Assembly (NCBI GenBank): GCA_019243635.1
Contig: JAFAUB010000158.1
Coordinates: 17,156 to 81,155 of the forward strand
Source of the DNA: Pseudonocardiales bacterium
GTDB lineage: Bacteria; Actinomycetota; Actinomycetes; Mycobacteriales; Pseudonocardiaceae
DNA length: 64,000 nucleotides
Direction: 5' to 3'
The notes under the pieces are model-generated. The model did no database searches, was not told the DNA's origin, and saw only the letters and a program-made list of their open reading frames with translations. Each line of letters begins with the position of its first letter. Positions within the stretch are counted from its first letter, which is position 1. Positions 42,903 through 50,844 of this stretch are shown one piece after another. Both the position numbers and the translations under genes were made by a program.

Positions 42903-43490
42903 GTGGCGCAGCATGTCGCCCGGCGCGGGTGGGCCCTGTTCGGGGTGGTGCTCGTGGTGCTCGCCGCTGCCGTGGGGGCTGGGATGCTGCTGCGCGACGT
43001 GCGGCCCGCCGCTGGAGCGGGTGGCATCGGCTCGATCGGCGGCTCGATCGGCGACAACGCGGCGCTGAGACCGTCGGAGCCAGGACTGGCCACCGTCGTG
43101 CTCGTCGAGGATGCCGCACTGCATCCGGACGCCGACCGGATCCGGAATGTGCTGCAGAGGTATTTCGACGCGATCAACGCCGGCGACTACCAGCTCTGGC
43201 GCGGCGCCGTCATCCCGCAGTGGGCGCGGGACCTCGGGGAGAGCGCCTGGCACGCCCATTACCGGTCCACTCTGGACGGCAGCATCGTAGTGCACCGGCT
43301 GGAGCCCCGAGACGGCGGTGGGCTCCTCGCGCTGACGTCGTTCACCAGCCTGCAGAACCCCGCCGACGCACCGCCCGAGCTGCCGGTGAGGTGCCTGCGG
43401 TGGTGGGTGTCCTACCCACTGATCGGTCAGGGCGACCAGCTACGGCTGGGCCCGAGCTCGCCGAGCGCGAACCTGCGGGCGGCCTGCTGA
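42903..43490 (+). CDS. Membrane-anchored protein of unknown function
   Basis: 195 residues from GTG 42903. One N-terminal membrane anchor (GWALFGVVLVVLAAAVGAGM) precedes a Gly/Ser/Ile-rich linker (GGIGSIGGSIGDN) and an extracytoplasmic domain with IRNVLQRYFDAINAGDYQLW, HAHYRSTLDGSIVVHRL and LRWWVSYPLIG. The ..YFDAINAGDY.. helix is like the start of NTF2-like domains found in many actinobacterial membrane proteins, so an NTF2-type fold is likely. No catalytic residues are evident and the function is unknown. It lies between pqqB and the convergent accD gene, with a 41-base gap to the latter. Confidence 0.75.
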   Translation: MAQHVARRGWALFGVVLVVLAAAVGAGMLLRDVRPAAGAGGIGSIGGSIGDNAALRPSEPGLATVVLVEDAALHPDADRIRNVLQRYFDAINAGDYQLWRGAVIPQWARDLGESAWHAHYRSTLDGSIVVHRLEPRDGGGLLALTSFTSLQNPADAPPELPVRCLRWWVSYPLIGQGDQLRLGPSSPSANLRAAC

Positions 43491-43531
43491 CGCCGGCCGC
43501 CCCGGAAGAGCCACCCTGAGCAGCCACCGGA

Positions 43532-44980
43532 CTACAGCGGGATGTTGCCGTGCGCGCCGCGGCCCGCAGGTGCCACAGCCAGCGCTTCGGCCAGGCGTCG
43601 CCGGGTCTGCGCCGGCTTGATCACCTCGTCCACCACGCCGATCGTCACGGCGCGGTCGACCCCGCCGGCGATCTGCTCGTGGTGCTCAGCGAGTCTGGCG
43701 TGTAATGCCTCGCGCTCGTCCTCCGCTGCGGCGGCCAACGCCCGACGGTGCAGGATGCCCACCGCGGCCTTGGCGCCCATCACGGCGACCTGGGCCTGCG
43801 GCCAGGCGAAGACCTGGGTCGCGCCTAGTGACCGGGAGTTCATGGCGATGTACGCACCGCCGAAGGCCTTGCGAGTCACCAGGGTGACTCGGGGGACGAC
43901 CGCTTCGGCGAAGGCGTGGAGTAGCTTCGCGCCGCGACGGACCACGCCGTCCCACTCCTGGCCGACGCCGGGCAGGTACCCGGGCACGTCGACCAGGATG
44001 ATCATGGGCACCCCGAACGAGTCGCACATCCGCACGAAGCGCGATGCCTTCTCCGCCGACGCCGAGTCCAGGCACCCCCCCAGCCGCAGCGGGTTGTTCG
44101 CGATCACCCCGATGGTCCGCCCAGCCAGCCTGCCCAGCCCCACCACGATGTTGGGCGCCCACTTGGGCTGCAGCTCGGCGAACCCGCCAGTGGTGTCGGG
44201 CTCGTCCAGTACAGCGTGCAGCAACGGGTGAACGTCGTAGGCGCGTTGACGCTCCGTGGGTAGATACTCGGACAGGTCGACCTCCTCGTGAACCGAGTGC
44301 AGGTCGAACATCCCCGGGCGAGCGAACAGGCCTGCGATATGACGGGCCCGCAGCAACGCGTCCGGCTCGGAGGAGGCGACCACATGCGCCACGCCGGATT
44401 TCTTACCGTGCGCGCTGGGACCCCCCAGCGCTTCCATGTCGATCTGCTCACCGGTGACGCTGCGGACCACGTCCGGGCCGGTGACGAACACCCGCCCCGC
44501 TGGTGCCATGATCACGACGTCGGTGAGCGCAGGACCGTAGGCGGCCCCACCCGCGGCGGCACCGAGCACCACTGAGATCTGTGGCACCCGCCCGGAGGCC
44601 CTGACCATGGCGGCGAACACCTGGCCGACGGCGTCGAGAGCCTCCACACCCTCGGCCAGCCGCGCTCCGCCGGAGTGCCACAACCCGATCACCGGGGACC
44701 GTTCCCGGACTGCGGTGTCGATGGCCTCCACGATGTGCCGGCAGCCCTCCGAGCCCATCGCACCGCCCATTGTGGTGGCGTCGGTGCAGTAGGCGATCAC
44801 CTTGGCCCCGTCGATGCGGCCGCGGGCGGTGAACGCTCCGCTGTTGTCGCGGGGTCGCAGCGAGACCACCGTGTCCGGGTCGAACAGGCACTCCAGGCGC
44901 AGTTGCGGATCCCGCGGATCAGCCGCTTCCGCTGTACTGGACTGGGTGTCTGTACGGGCACGATGAGCCAGAGCTGTCAT
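43532..44980 (-). CDS. Acyl-CoA carboxylase beta subunit (AccD6-like)
   Basis: Carboxyltransferase subunit that moves CO2 from biotin to acetyl- or propionyl-CoA, giving malonyl/methylmalonyl-CoA for fatty-acid synthesis. It has 482 residues with AAGGAG ahead of ATG 44980. Oxyanion-hole glycine pairs are GLWHSGGARLAEG and, in the C-terminal half, RKAFGGAYIAMNS; VPGYLPGVGQEWDG and FVTGPDVVRSVTGEQIDME are further family boxes. It lies 41 bases after fabF in the order fabD-fabH-acpP-fabF-accD, which parallels mycobacterial fabD-acpM-kasA-kasB-accD6, so a malonyl-CoA supply role is likely. The biotinylated alpha subunit is not in the window. Confidence 0.9.
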   Translation of the reverse strand: MTALAHRARTDTQSSTAEAADPRDPQLRLECLFDPDTVVSLRPRDNSGAFTARGRIDGAKVIAYCTDATTMGGAMGSEGCRHIVEAIDTAVRERSPVIGLWHSGGARLAEGVEALDAVGQVFAAMVRASGRVPQISVVLGAAAGGAAYGPALTDVVIMAPAGRVFVTGPDVVRSVTGEQIDMEALGGPSAHGKKSGVAHVVASSEPDALLRARHIAGLFARPGMFDLHSVHEEVDLSEYLPTERQRAYDVHPLLHAVLDEPDTTGGFAELQPKWAPNIVVGLGRLAGRTIGVIANNPLRLGGCLDSASAEKASRFVRMCDSFGVPMIILVDVPGYLPGVGQEWDGVVRRGAKLLHAFAEAVVPRVTLVTRKAFGGAYIAMNSRSLGATQVFAWPQAQVAVMGAKAAVGILHRRALAAAAEDEREALHARLAEHHEQIAGGVDRAVTIGVVDEVIKPAQTRRRLAEALAVAPAGRGAHGNIPL

Positions 44981-45021
44981 CGGTGATCTCCTTGCGATGG
45001 AGTGCCTTACCGGCGCTCGCC

Positions 45022-46260
45022 TCAGGCCGAGGTGAAGGCGAGCGCGACGTTGTGGCCGCCGAACCCGAACGAGTCGTTGACGGCGGCGCGCAACCTCACC
45101 TCGCGGGCGGAGCCGGTCACGACGTCGAGCACCACGCCCGGGTCGAGATCCTCCAAGTTCAGCGTCGGAGGCACGACACCGTCTCGCAGCGCCAACACGC
45201 AGGCCAGGCTTTCGACCGCGCCGGCGGCACCGAGCAGGTGGCCTAACGCTCCCTTGGGCGCGGTGACCACCGCGTGGCCGCCGACGGCGGTCCGGATCGC
45301 GGCCGCCTCCGCGATGTCGCCCACCGGGGTGGCGGTGGCGTGCGCGTTGACGTGCCCGATGTCTGTTCTGTCCAGGCCAGCGGTGCGCAGCGCAGCCGAG
45401 ATCGCTCGGCCGGCTCCGATACCCTCCGCTTCGGGCGCGGTGATGTGGTAGCCGTCGGAGCTGGTGCCCACCCCGGCCAGTCGACCGTGCCGGGTGGCCC
45501 CGCGAGCTGCGGCGAACTCCGCCCGCTCGAGCACCATCACCCCGGCGCCCTCGCCGAGCACGAACCCGTCCCGCGCGATATCGAACGGGCGTGAGGCCCG
45601 TTCGGGCTCATCGTTGCGGGTGCTCATGGCCCGCATCTGGGCGAACCCGGCCAGCGTGATGGGGATGATGCACGCCTCGGCTCCGCCGGCCACCACCACG
45701 TCGACCTCCCCGGCCCGCAGCATCCGCCATGCGATGGCCAGTGCCTCGGCCCCGGAGGCGCAGGCGGCGACCGGGGCATGCACGCCACCGCGGGCGCGGA
45801 GGTCCAGACCGACATGCGCGGCCGGGCCGTTGGGCATGAGCATCGGGATGGTCAGTGGCGAGACCTTGCGCATCCCCGCGTTCTCGAGCAGGTCGTCCTG
45901 TCCGAGCAGGGTCAGCGCACCGCCGATACCGGTGCCGATCACGACAGCCAGCCGCTCCGGCTCGACATCCGGCGTGCCGGCGTGCCGCCAGGCTTCTCGT
46001 GCGGCGATCATCGCGACCTGCTCGCAACGGTCCCAGCGGCGGGCCTGCACCCGGGGGAGCGAGTCGATCGGATCGACCGCCAGCTTCGCCGCGATCCGTA
46101 CGGGCAGGTCGAAGCGGTCAACCCAGTCCTCGGTCAGCGCGACGACCCCGCTCTTGCCGGCGCGCAGGGCATCCCAGGTCGATGCGACGTCCCCGCCGAG
46201 CGGGGTCGTCGCCCCGAGCCCAGTGATAACGACCTCAGTGACAGCAGCCTCAGTGGTCAT
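45022..46260 (-). CDS. fabF: 3-Oxoacyl-ACP synthase II (FabF)
   Basis: Condensing enzyme elongating acyl-ACP with malonyl-ACP in FAS II. It has 412 residues. The active-site cysteine is in APVAACASGAEAL; the two histidines are in HVNAHATATPVGD and SFGFGGHNVAL, so Cys-His-His is complete. GTGIGGALTL and GEGAGVMVLE are other family boxes. I prefer ATG 46260, four bases after GGAGG; GTG 46263 is directly in front. acpP is 30 bases upstream and accD follows, in one FAS operon. KasA-like in position; chain-length range cannot be read from sequence. Confidence 0.94.
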   Translation of the reverse strand: MTTEAAVTEVVITGLGATTPLGGDVASTWDALRAGKSGVVALTEDWVDRFDLPVRIAAKLAVDPIDSLPRVQARRWDRCEQVAMIAAREAWRHAGTPDVEPERLAVVIGTGIGGALTLLGQDDLLENAGMRKVSPLTIPMLMPNGPAAHVGLDLRARGGVHAPVAACASGAEALAIAWRMLRAGEVDVVVAGGAEACIIPITLAGFAQMRAMSTRNDEPERASRPFDIARDGFVLGEGAGVMVLERAEFAAARGATRHGRLAGVGTSSDGYHITAPEAEGIGAGRAISAALRTAGLDRTDIGHVNAHATATPVGDIAEAAAIRTAVGGHAVVTAPKGALGHLLGAAGAVESLACVLALRDGVVPPTLNLEDLDPGVVLDVVTGSAREVRLRAAVNDSFGFGGHNVALAFTSA

Positions 46261-46290
46261 CACGCCTCCGCGGCGATGAGTGCGTCGGCG

Positions 46291-46530
46291 TCATGCGGTC
46301 TTCGCGACGTAGTCCACCGCGTCGCCGACGGTCTTGAGGTTGGCCAGCACATCGTCAGGTACCTTGACACCGAAGTGGTCCTCCACCTGCACAGCGATCT
46401 CCACCATGGACAGCGAGTCGATGTCCAGCTCGTCCATGAAGGACTTCTCCGGGGTGATCTCGGTCTCCTCGATGCCCGCCACCTCGTGCACAATCTTGGC
46501 GAGGCCATGGAGGATCTCCTCGTTCGTCAC
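46291..46530 (-). CDS. acpP: Acyl carrier protein
   Basis: Small acidic carrier of growing acyl chains in FAS II, 79 residues from GTG 46530 with AAAGGA upstream. The phosphopantetheine attachment serine is S39 in DELDIDSLSMVEIAV. Helix 1 (EEILHGLAKIVHEVAGI) and the C-terminal KTVGDAVDYVAKTA are typical. It sits between fabH (115 bases) and fabF (30 bases) in the operon. It lacks the C-terminal extension of mycobacterial AcpM, so it is of the streptomycete type. Confidence 0.95.
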   Translation of the reverse strand: MTNEEILHGLAKIVHEVAGIEETEITPEKSFMDELDIDSLSMVEIAVQVEDHFGVKVPDDVLANLKTVGDAVDYVAKTA

Positions 46531-46645
46531 TGGCTTGTGTCCTTTCTGTCGGTCACCGGTGATCGGGGCCGACGGCCCCGTACCGCGACGTATTCTTCCG
46601 ATGCGGAGCATCGGTTCAGGGCGGCACCCCTCACGGCGGGACACG

Positions 46646-47638
46646 TCATGGCAGGACCACGGCCTGGCCCGCATAGGACAGGCCCGCGCCGAAACCGACC
46701 AGCAATGCGAGGTTCCCGGAACGGACTCGACCTTCGGCTCGCATGTGGTCCAGCGCGAGTGGTATCGACGCCGAGGACGTGTTGCCCGAGTGGACGATAT
46801 CGTCGGCCACCACCATGTCCTCGCGGGCTCCGGCCGCGCGCATGTGCCTGGCGATGGCCTCGACGATGCGCAGGTTGGCCTGATGCGGCACCAGCACGTC
46901 GACGTCCCCCGGAGTGAGTCCGGCCAGCTCCAACGCCCGCAGCGCCACCGGCGCGATCTGCGTGATCGCCCACCGGTACACCTCCCGGCCCTCCTGGCGG
47001 AGGAAGGAGCTGCGGTCGTCAACCGCGATGGTGTCTACCAGCTCGCCGGCGCTGCCGGCGGCGATCGGGCCGATTCCGGGCCGCTCGCCGTGCTCAACCG
47101 GTCCGAGAACCGCCGCGCCCGCGCCGTCGGCGAAGATGATGCACGTGGAGCGGTCCATCGGGTCCACCCAGTCGGACAGCTTCTCCGCGCCGATCACCAG
47201 CACGTGTCGCACGGAGCCCGCGCGGATCATGTCGGACGCGGTGCCCAGTCCGTAGCAGAAGCCAGCGCAGGCGGCGTTGATGTCGAAGGCGGGGGCTCCG
47301 CGCACCCCGATCCGGTCTGCGGTCTGCCCGGCCGCGTTGGGTATGTATGAGGGCATTGTGCAGGTCGCGACCAGCACCGCGTCGATATCTGCGGGGGCCA
47401 GCCCGGCGTCGGCCAGCGCCTTGGCGCCCGCGTCGACCGCCATGTCCACCACTGACTCGTCTTTGCGGGCGAAGCGCCGTTCAACGATGCCCACCCGGTC
47501 ACGGATCCACTCGTCGGTGGTCTGCACGCCGCGGGCGGCGATGTCGGCGTTGGTCACAATCCGCTCGGGTTGTCTGCTGCCCAAGCCGAGGAGGCGCGCG
47601 CCGGCGACCGGGGCGCGCTGCCGGAGGTGGGGGCTCAC
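46646..47638 (-). CDS. fabH: 3-Oxoacyl-ACP synthase III (FabH)
   Basis: Initiating condensing enzyme that joins an acyl-CoA primer to malonyl-ACP; in actinobacteria it usually accepts branched primers. It has 330 residues from GTG 47638, which overlaps the fabD stop as GTGA. The triad is Cys in INAACAGFCYGL, His in VLVPHQANLRIV and Asn in VHSGNTSSASIPLAL. N-terminal GLGSRQPERIVTN and TTDEWIRDRVGI are normal. Second gene of the FAS operon after fabD. Nothing is missing. Confidence 0.95.
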   Translation of the reverse strand: MSPHLRQRAPVAGARLLGLGSRQPERIVTNADIAARGVQTTDEWIRDRVGIVERRFARKDESVVDMAVDAGAKALADAGLAPADIDAVLVATCTMPSYIPNAAGQTADRIGVRGAPAFDINAACAGFCYGLGTASDMIRAGSVRHVLVIGAEKLSDWVDPMDRSTCIIFADGAGAAVLGPVEHGERPGIGPIAAGSAGELVDTIAVDDRSSFLRQEGREVYRWAITQIAPVALRALELAGLTPGDVDVLVPHQANLRIVEAIARHMRAAGAREDMVVADDIVHSGNTSSASIPLALDHMRAEGRVRSGNLALLVGFGAGLSYAGQAVVLP

Positions 47639-48639
47639 GCCACTGTTCCTGAGTGGGCAGTTCCTGAGTGGGCGCTGACCAGACCGGCGACCTTGTCGAG
47701 ATCCTCGGGTGTCTTCAGCGCCAGCGTGACTGTGCCCATGACGTCTCGTCCGACGCCCATGACGTCTCGTCCGACGCTCGTGAGCTCTCGTTTGACCAGG
47801 CTGGACAGCGTACCAGCGGGCGGAAGCTCGACCGTTACCGTGACGGCCAGGGTGCGCAGCGTCGCCATGCACGAGTCCCAGCGCAGCGGCCTGGTCACCT
47901 GCGCGACCATCCTGCGCAGCATCTCCGCGCCCTCGGCCACCACTTCTCCATCGGCGTTGGACAACAGCGGACGCGCCGGGTCCTTAGCTGTGAGCTGGGC
48001 GGCGTAGCGCGCCAGTGCGTGCTCGGCTGGGGCCATGAACCGGGTGTGGAACGCCCCGGCGACGGGCAGCGGCCGCACCCGTGATCCGGCCGGTCTGTGC
48101 GCCGCCAGCGCCGCCAGCGCGTCGAGGGGGCCCGCGGCGACGACCTGCCCGGTGCCGTTGCGGTTGGCCGCATCCAGCCCTAGCCGGGCCAGCATCGCCG
48201 TGACGTCCTCCGGGTCCCCGCCGAGCACTGCGGACATCCCGGTCGGCTCCAGCGCGCACGCGGTGGCCATCTCCCGACCGCGGACGGCCGCGAGCGCGAC
48301 GGCCTCGTCGGAGGTGAGCACCCCGGCCACGGCTGCCGCCGCGAGCTCACCGACCGAGTGCCCGGCCAGCGGTGCCTCGATCGGCAGGTCCACCCGCCGT
48401 GCCAGCTCCTCGGCGGCGAGCAGCGACAGCGCCACGGTCAGGGGCTGGGTCACCGCGGTGTCCTTGATCTCCTCGGCATCCGCCGTGGTGCCGAGCCGTC
48501 GAAGATCCAGTCCGGTCGCCTCCGACCACGCCGCGACCCGCTCTTGCGCACCCGTCAACGCCAGCCAGGGCGCCAGCATGCCGGGGGACTGGGCACCCTG
48601 TCCGGGTGCGAGCAGCGCGATCACCCGTCCACTGAACAC
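47635..48639 (-). CDS. fabD: Malonyl-CoA:ACP acyltransferase (FabD)
   Basis: Loads malonyl groups onto ACP. It has 334 residues. LLAPGQGAQSPGM is the start of the fold; the nucleophile serine is in LAGHSVGELAAA; the substrate arginine is in VRGREMATAC; the histidine is in VAGAFHTRFM. The start is GTG 48639 with GGCAAGG upstream; GTG 48624 (VIALLAPGQG) is an alternative. The C-terminus is odd: a 7-residue unit VGRDVMG is duplicated and the tail repeats AHSGT, from two exact DNA tandem repeats. First gene of the FAS operon, 89 bases after the end of fasR, a gap where FasR is expected to bind by analogy with Streptomyces; I cannot name the operator. Confidence 0.93.
   Translation of the reverse strand: MFSGRVIALLAPGQGAQSPGMLAPWLALTGAQERVAAWSEATGLDLRRLGTTADAEEIKDTAVTQPLTVALSLLAAEELARRVDLPIEAPLAGHSVGELAAAAVAGVLTSDEAVALAAVRGREMATACALEPTGMSAVLGGDPEDVTAMLARLGLDAANRNGTGQVVAAGPLDALAALAAHRPAGSRVRPLPVAGAFHTRFMAPAEHALARYAAQLTAKDPARPLLSNADGEVVAEGAEMLRRMVAQVTRPLRWDSCMATLRTLAVTVTVELPPAGTLSSLVKRELTSVGRDVMGVGRDVMGTVTLALKTPEDLDKVAGLVSAHSGTAHSGTVA
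47645..47776. repeat. Two short tandem repeats in the fabD 3' end
   Basis: A 15-base unit GTTCCTGAGTGGGCA occurs at 47645-47659 and 47660-47674 (last base differs). A 21-base unit starting CCCATGACGTCTCG occurs at 47735-47755 and 47756-47776. Both have lengths divisible by three, so the frame is kept and the FabD tail is lengthened by repeated SGTAH and VGRDVMG units. They look like recent slippage or unequal-exchange duplications. Confidence 0.85.
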
Positions 48640-48728
48640 CTTGCCCGGCAGCGGCCGTGATGCTGTCGTTCACGAAGTCCACCGACGCATTCTTGTCGGG
48701 TACCTACAAACCGCCTGGCTAAGCACCA

Positions 48729-49913
48729 TCACCACAGGCCGCGGGAACGGGCCAGCCGACCGACCGCCAGGCCCACTCGCAGCACGAGCCCGTCCCGTGG
48801 GTCGACGGGGGCTCGCCCGGTGATGTCGGCGATCCGGCGTAACCGGTAGCGGACCGTGTTGGGGTGGACGAACAACCGTCGGGCGCAGGCCTCCAGTACT
48901 CCACCGGCATCGAAGAACGCGTCGAGTGTCTCGACCAGCCCCCCGCTGGCCGCCGCCAGCGGACGCATCACCTGGTCGACCAGCAGGCGTTCGGCCTCCG
49001 GGTCCCCGGCCAACGCGCGCTCGGGAAGGAGCTCGGCGGCCGGTACCGGGCGCGGTGCCCTCGGCCAGGCAGCCACCGAGCGCAGCCCGGACAAGGCGTC
49101 GGCGGCGCTGCGGTGCGCCTCGGCCAGCGACGGGACCGTCGGTCCGACGACCACCGGGCCCTCCCCGAAAGCCTCGATCATCCATTGATGGTCTTCCGGC
49201 GGGTCGAGGCTGCCGCTGACGACCAGCACCAGACGGGACCCCTGCACACCGACGAGCACCCCGCGGCCGGTGCGAACGGCGATACCCCGGATGTCGGCGA
49301 GCAGCTCCGGCGGCTCGTCCGGCGGCGGGTTGCCGACGAGCACCGTCGCTGGGGCCGCTGGTTCCAAACCCAGCGCCGCCGCGCGGGACAGCAGCGACTC
49401 CTCGCCGTCGCCGCGCATGATGCCGTCCACCACCAGCGCTTCCAGCCGAGCGTCCCAGGCGCCGCGGGCCTCAGCGGCACCGGCGTAGGTGCTGGCGGCG
49501 GCGAAGGCGACCTCGCGGCTGTAGCGTAGTGAGGCCTCGGTGAGCACGGCGCGCTCGGCATCGTCAGCGGCGAGTGTGGGCAGCCGCTGCTCGAACACCA
49601 AGGCGGCGACCCGGACCAGGTCGACGGTCTGGCGCAGGCTGACCCAGTGGGTCAGGTCTCGCGGCGCGGTGCGAAACGCGTCGATGGTGAGCCTGATCGA
49701 ATGCTGTGGATCTTTGAGCCACTCGACGAAGTTCGCCACGCTGGCCTGGGTGACCAGCAGGACCCCGGCCCGCTGGTCGGCCGACAGCCGGCGGAACCAG
49801 GGGTAACGCCGCTCCATCTCGGCCACGCTGGCCGTGGCGAGCCCACCGGAGGCCCGTGCCAGCCTGCGCAGCGTGCTGGCCGGCAGCGGGTGGGTGTCCG
49901 CCTCGATGGTCAT
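48729..49913 (-). CDS. fasR: FasR-like activator of fatty-acid synthesis (PucR/CdaR type)
   Basis: Transcription factor of 394 residues. The C-terminal PucR-type HTH is LEACARRLFVHPNTVRYRLR followed by RIADITGRAP. The N-terminal two thirds has RRLSADQRAGVLLVTQASV, a RsbR-like helical part, and a middle GGDEF-like degenerate fold (VLVGVQGSRLVLVVSG). The protein lies directly upstream of fabD-fabH-acpP-fabF on the same strand, the place of Streptomyces FasR, which activates that operon. This position is the main reason for the call. ATG 49913 is the start. A divergent, broken pirin gene begins 54 bases upstream. Confidence 0.87.
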   Translation of the reverse strand: MTIEADTHPLPASTLRRLARASGGLATASVAEMERRYPWFRRLSADQRAGVLLVTQASVANFVEWLKDPQHSIRLTIDAFRTAPRDLTHWVSLRQTVDLVRVAALVFEQRLPTLAADDAERAVLTEASLRYSREVAFAAASTYAGAAEARGAWDARLEALVVDGIMRGDGEESLLSRAAALGLEPAAPATVLVGNPPPDEPPELLADIRGIAVRTGRGVLVGVQGSRLVLVVSGSLDPPEDHQWMIEAFGEGPVVVGPTVPSLAEAHRSAADALSGLRSVAAWPRAPRPVPAAELLPERALAGDPEAERLLVDQVMRPLAAASGGLVETLDAFFDAGGVLEACARRLFVHPNTVRYRLRRIADITGRAPVDPRDGLVLRVGLAVGRLARSRGLW

Positions 49914-49967
49914 GGGGCCAGCATCGCACGGTGAGGAGGGAATGGCTTTGCGCGATAATGTCTGTCG

Positions 49968-50774
49968 ATGGTCAGCTCAGCACGGCAGCTCGTGTCCCAG
50001 GTCGACGTCCGCCGGGCGGGGGAGCGCAAGCGCACCGCGATCGCCTGGCTGGACTCCCGGCACAGTTTCTCCTTCGGTAGGCACTACGACCCGGCGAATA
50101 CCCACTTCGGCCTGCTGTTGGTGAACAACGACGACGTGGTGCGGGCGGCATGGGATTCGAGGCCCACCCGCACCGCGATATGGAGATCGTCACCTGGGTG
50201 CTGGACGGTTCGCTGGTGCATCGGGACTCCCAGGGTGACTCCGGAGTGATCCATCCCGGGCTCGCCCAGCGGATGAGCGCAGGAACCGGGATCCAGCACT
50301 CCGAGAAGAACGACTCCTGACGGCTGGATGGCCCCGAGGCGGATGCGCAGCGACACGACCACGACGTGCACTTCGTGCAGATGTGGGTCCCTGCCGGACA
50401 CCCGCTCGATCGACCCCGGCTACGAGCAGCTGGACATCAGCGGCGAGCTGGGTCCGGTCGACGCGGGGTCGGGCGATCTCGTGGTGGTGGCGTCCGGGAT
50501 GAACGCCCACCGCGACCGCAGGGCGGTCGCCATCCGACAGCGGCACGCGGCGCTGCCCGCCGCGCGGCTGCAACCAGGCGCGAGTGTCGACCTGCCGGCT
50601 GCGGCGTTCGTGCACCTGTTCGTCGCCTGCGGCGCGGTGGACCTGGAGGGCACCGGTCCGCTCGATACCGGCGACGCGGTCCGACTGACCGCAGCCGGCG
50701 CCCAGCGGGTTACCGCCACCCCCACCAGTGCCGAAATCCTCGTCTGGCAGATGACCGCTCGCCTCGCCACCTGA
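49968..50774 (+). pseudogene. Pirin-family gene broken by two frameshifts and a stop
   Basis: The pirin sequence can be followed in pieces. The first frame gives [20 protein letters not shown] and [13 protein letters not shown]. After a frame change near 50145, [17 protein letters not shown] (with the HPHRDMEI iron-site box) and [10 protein letters not shown] run to TGA 50318-50320, where families have Trp. The same frame then resumes with DVHFVQMWVPAG. A second frame change near 50400 restores the first frame: GYEQLDISGELGPV to EILVWQMTARLAT, ending at 50774. Three independent lesions make a functional product unlikely. Pirins are cupin iron proteins, some with quercetinase activity. It is divergent from fasR and convergent with aceE. 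Confidence 0.85.
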
Positions 50775-50779
50775 CCCGG

Positions 50780-50839
50780 CCCGATATGGAGACATACCGG
50801 GGTAACCGGGGCCTCCATAGCCCCGATATGTCTCCATGT
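50780..50839. repeat. GAGA/TCTC palindromes between pirin and aceE
   Basis: CCCGATATG-GAGA-CATACCGGG at 50780-50800 is the same hairpin type as at 651-723 with one mismatch. An inverted second copy lies at 50821-50839 (CCCCGATATG-TCTC-CATGT). The two copies also pair with each other: 50784-50802 against 50821-50839 with two mismatches in 19. It lies between converging genes, so a two-way terminator is a natural role. Confidence 0.7.
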
Positions 50840-50844
50840 GGCGG

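Noticed and set aside
50318..50320. TGA in the pirin gene as a recoded (selenocysteine) codon
   Set aside because: The position is normally Trp, two frameshifts lie nearby, and no SECIS-like hairpin is evident; inactivation is simpler.
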